Shown here: piece after piece, positions 29,309 to 29,382 of the stretch
How the letters are laid out: the number at the start of each line of letters is the position of its first letter
Numbering within the stretch: position 1 is the stretch's first letter
From: Pigoraptor chileana
Lineage: Eukaryota > Opisthokonta > Filasterea
Length of the DNA: 29,382 nt
Direction: 5' to 3'
NCBI GenBank assembly: GCA_943704495.1
Contig: CALSCR010003966.1
Coordinates: forward strand, 1 to 29,382
The notes under the pieces: generated by a model
What the model was told of the DNA's origin: nothing
The model's database searches: none
Seen by the model: only the letters and a program-made list of their open reading frames with translations
Translations under genes and position numbers: made by a program

Positions 29309-29382
<74 letters not shown>
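29309..29382. repeat. (GT)n microsatellite at right edge
   Basis: A pure GT run reaching the last base. On the sense strand of the peptidase-like gene it is a (CA)n tract starting 14 bases before the splice acceptor at 29296-29297, so the intron is cut by the window end. Confidence 0.97.

Overview
The window reads as nuclear DNA of a unicellular eukaryote. Eleven protein genes can be read. Ten are interrupted by GT-AG introns of about 60 to 450 bases, usually one to four per gene. Non-coding DNA is full of (TG)n/(CA)n microsatellites, and both window ends lie inside such a repeat, so the window may be a contig broken at repeats. I cannot name the organism. A treslin with its N-terminal domain together with the U7 snRNP protein LSm11 argues against fungi and land plants; a free-living protist, possibly near the opisthokonts, is an inference. 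No bacterial-style operons, tRNA, rRNA, CRISPR or recognisable mobile elements were seen.

Layout, left to right: an IGBP1/TAP42-type PP2A regulator (minus); a four-exon treslin/TICRR/Sld3 origin-firing factor (minus); across a 1 kb divergent spacer, LSM11 of the U7 snRNP (plus); an ABCG transporter with a cysteine-rich N-terminal ectodomain (minus); a Swt1-like PIN endoribonuclease with a polyglutamine tract (minus); a SNAP-25/29-type Qbc-SNARE (minus); a secreted-then-anchored Ala/Glu/Lys coiled-coil type I membrane protein (minus); across a 467 bp divergent spacer, BET1, an ER-Golgi Qc-SNARE (plus); a bacterial-type alpha/beta hydrolase split by four introns (plus); a Ser/Thr-rich mucin-like type I membrane protein (minus); and the C-terminal half of a prolyl-oligopeptidase-family protein that has lost two of its three catalytic residues (minus, continuing past the right edge).

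Themes: an S-phase pair (treslin, origin firing; LSM11, replication-dependent histone mRNA 3' ends) transcribed divergently from one spacer; membrane traffic (two SNAREs, both with an unusual residue at the Qc zero layer, plus two membrane proteins whose tails carry AP/EH-type sorting motifs); and RNA processing (LSM11, PIN nuclease). The palindrome CACGTG occurs about 29 times, roughly four times chance, including a cluster of three in 31 bases upstream of the IGBP1 gene. Exon models were built by hand from reading frame, splice-site phase and remembered family sequences; none was checked by a database search or transcript data.
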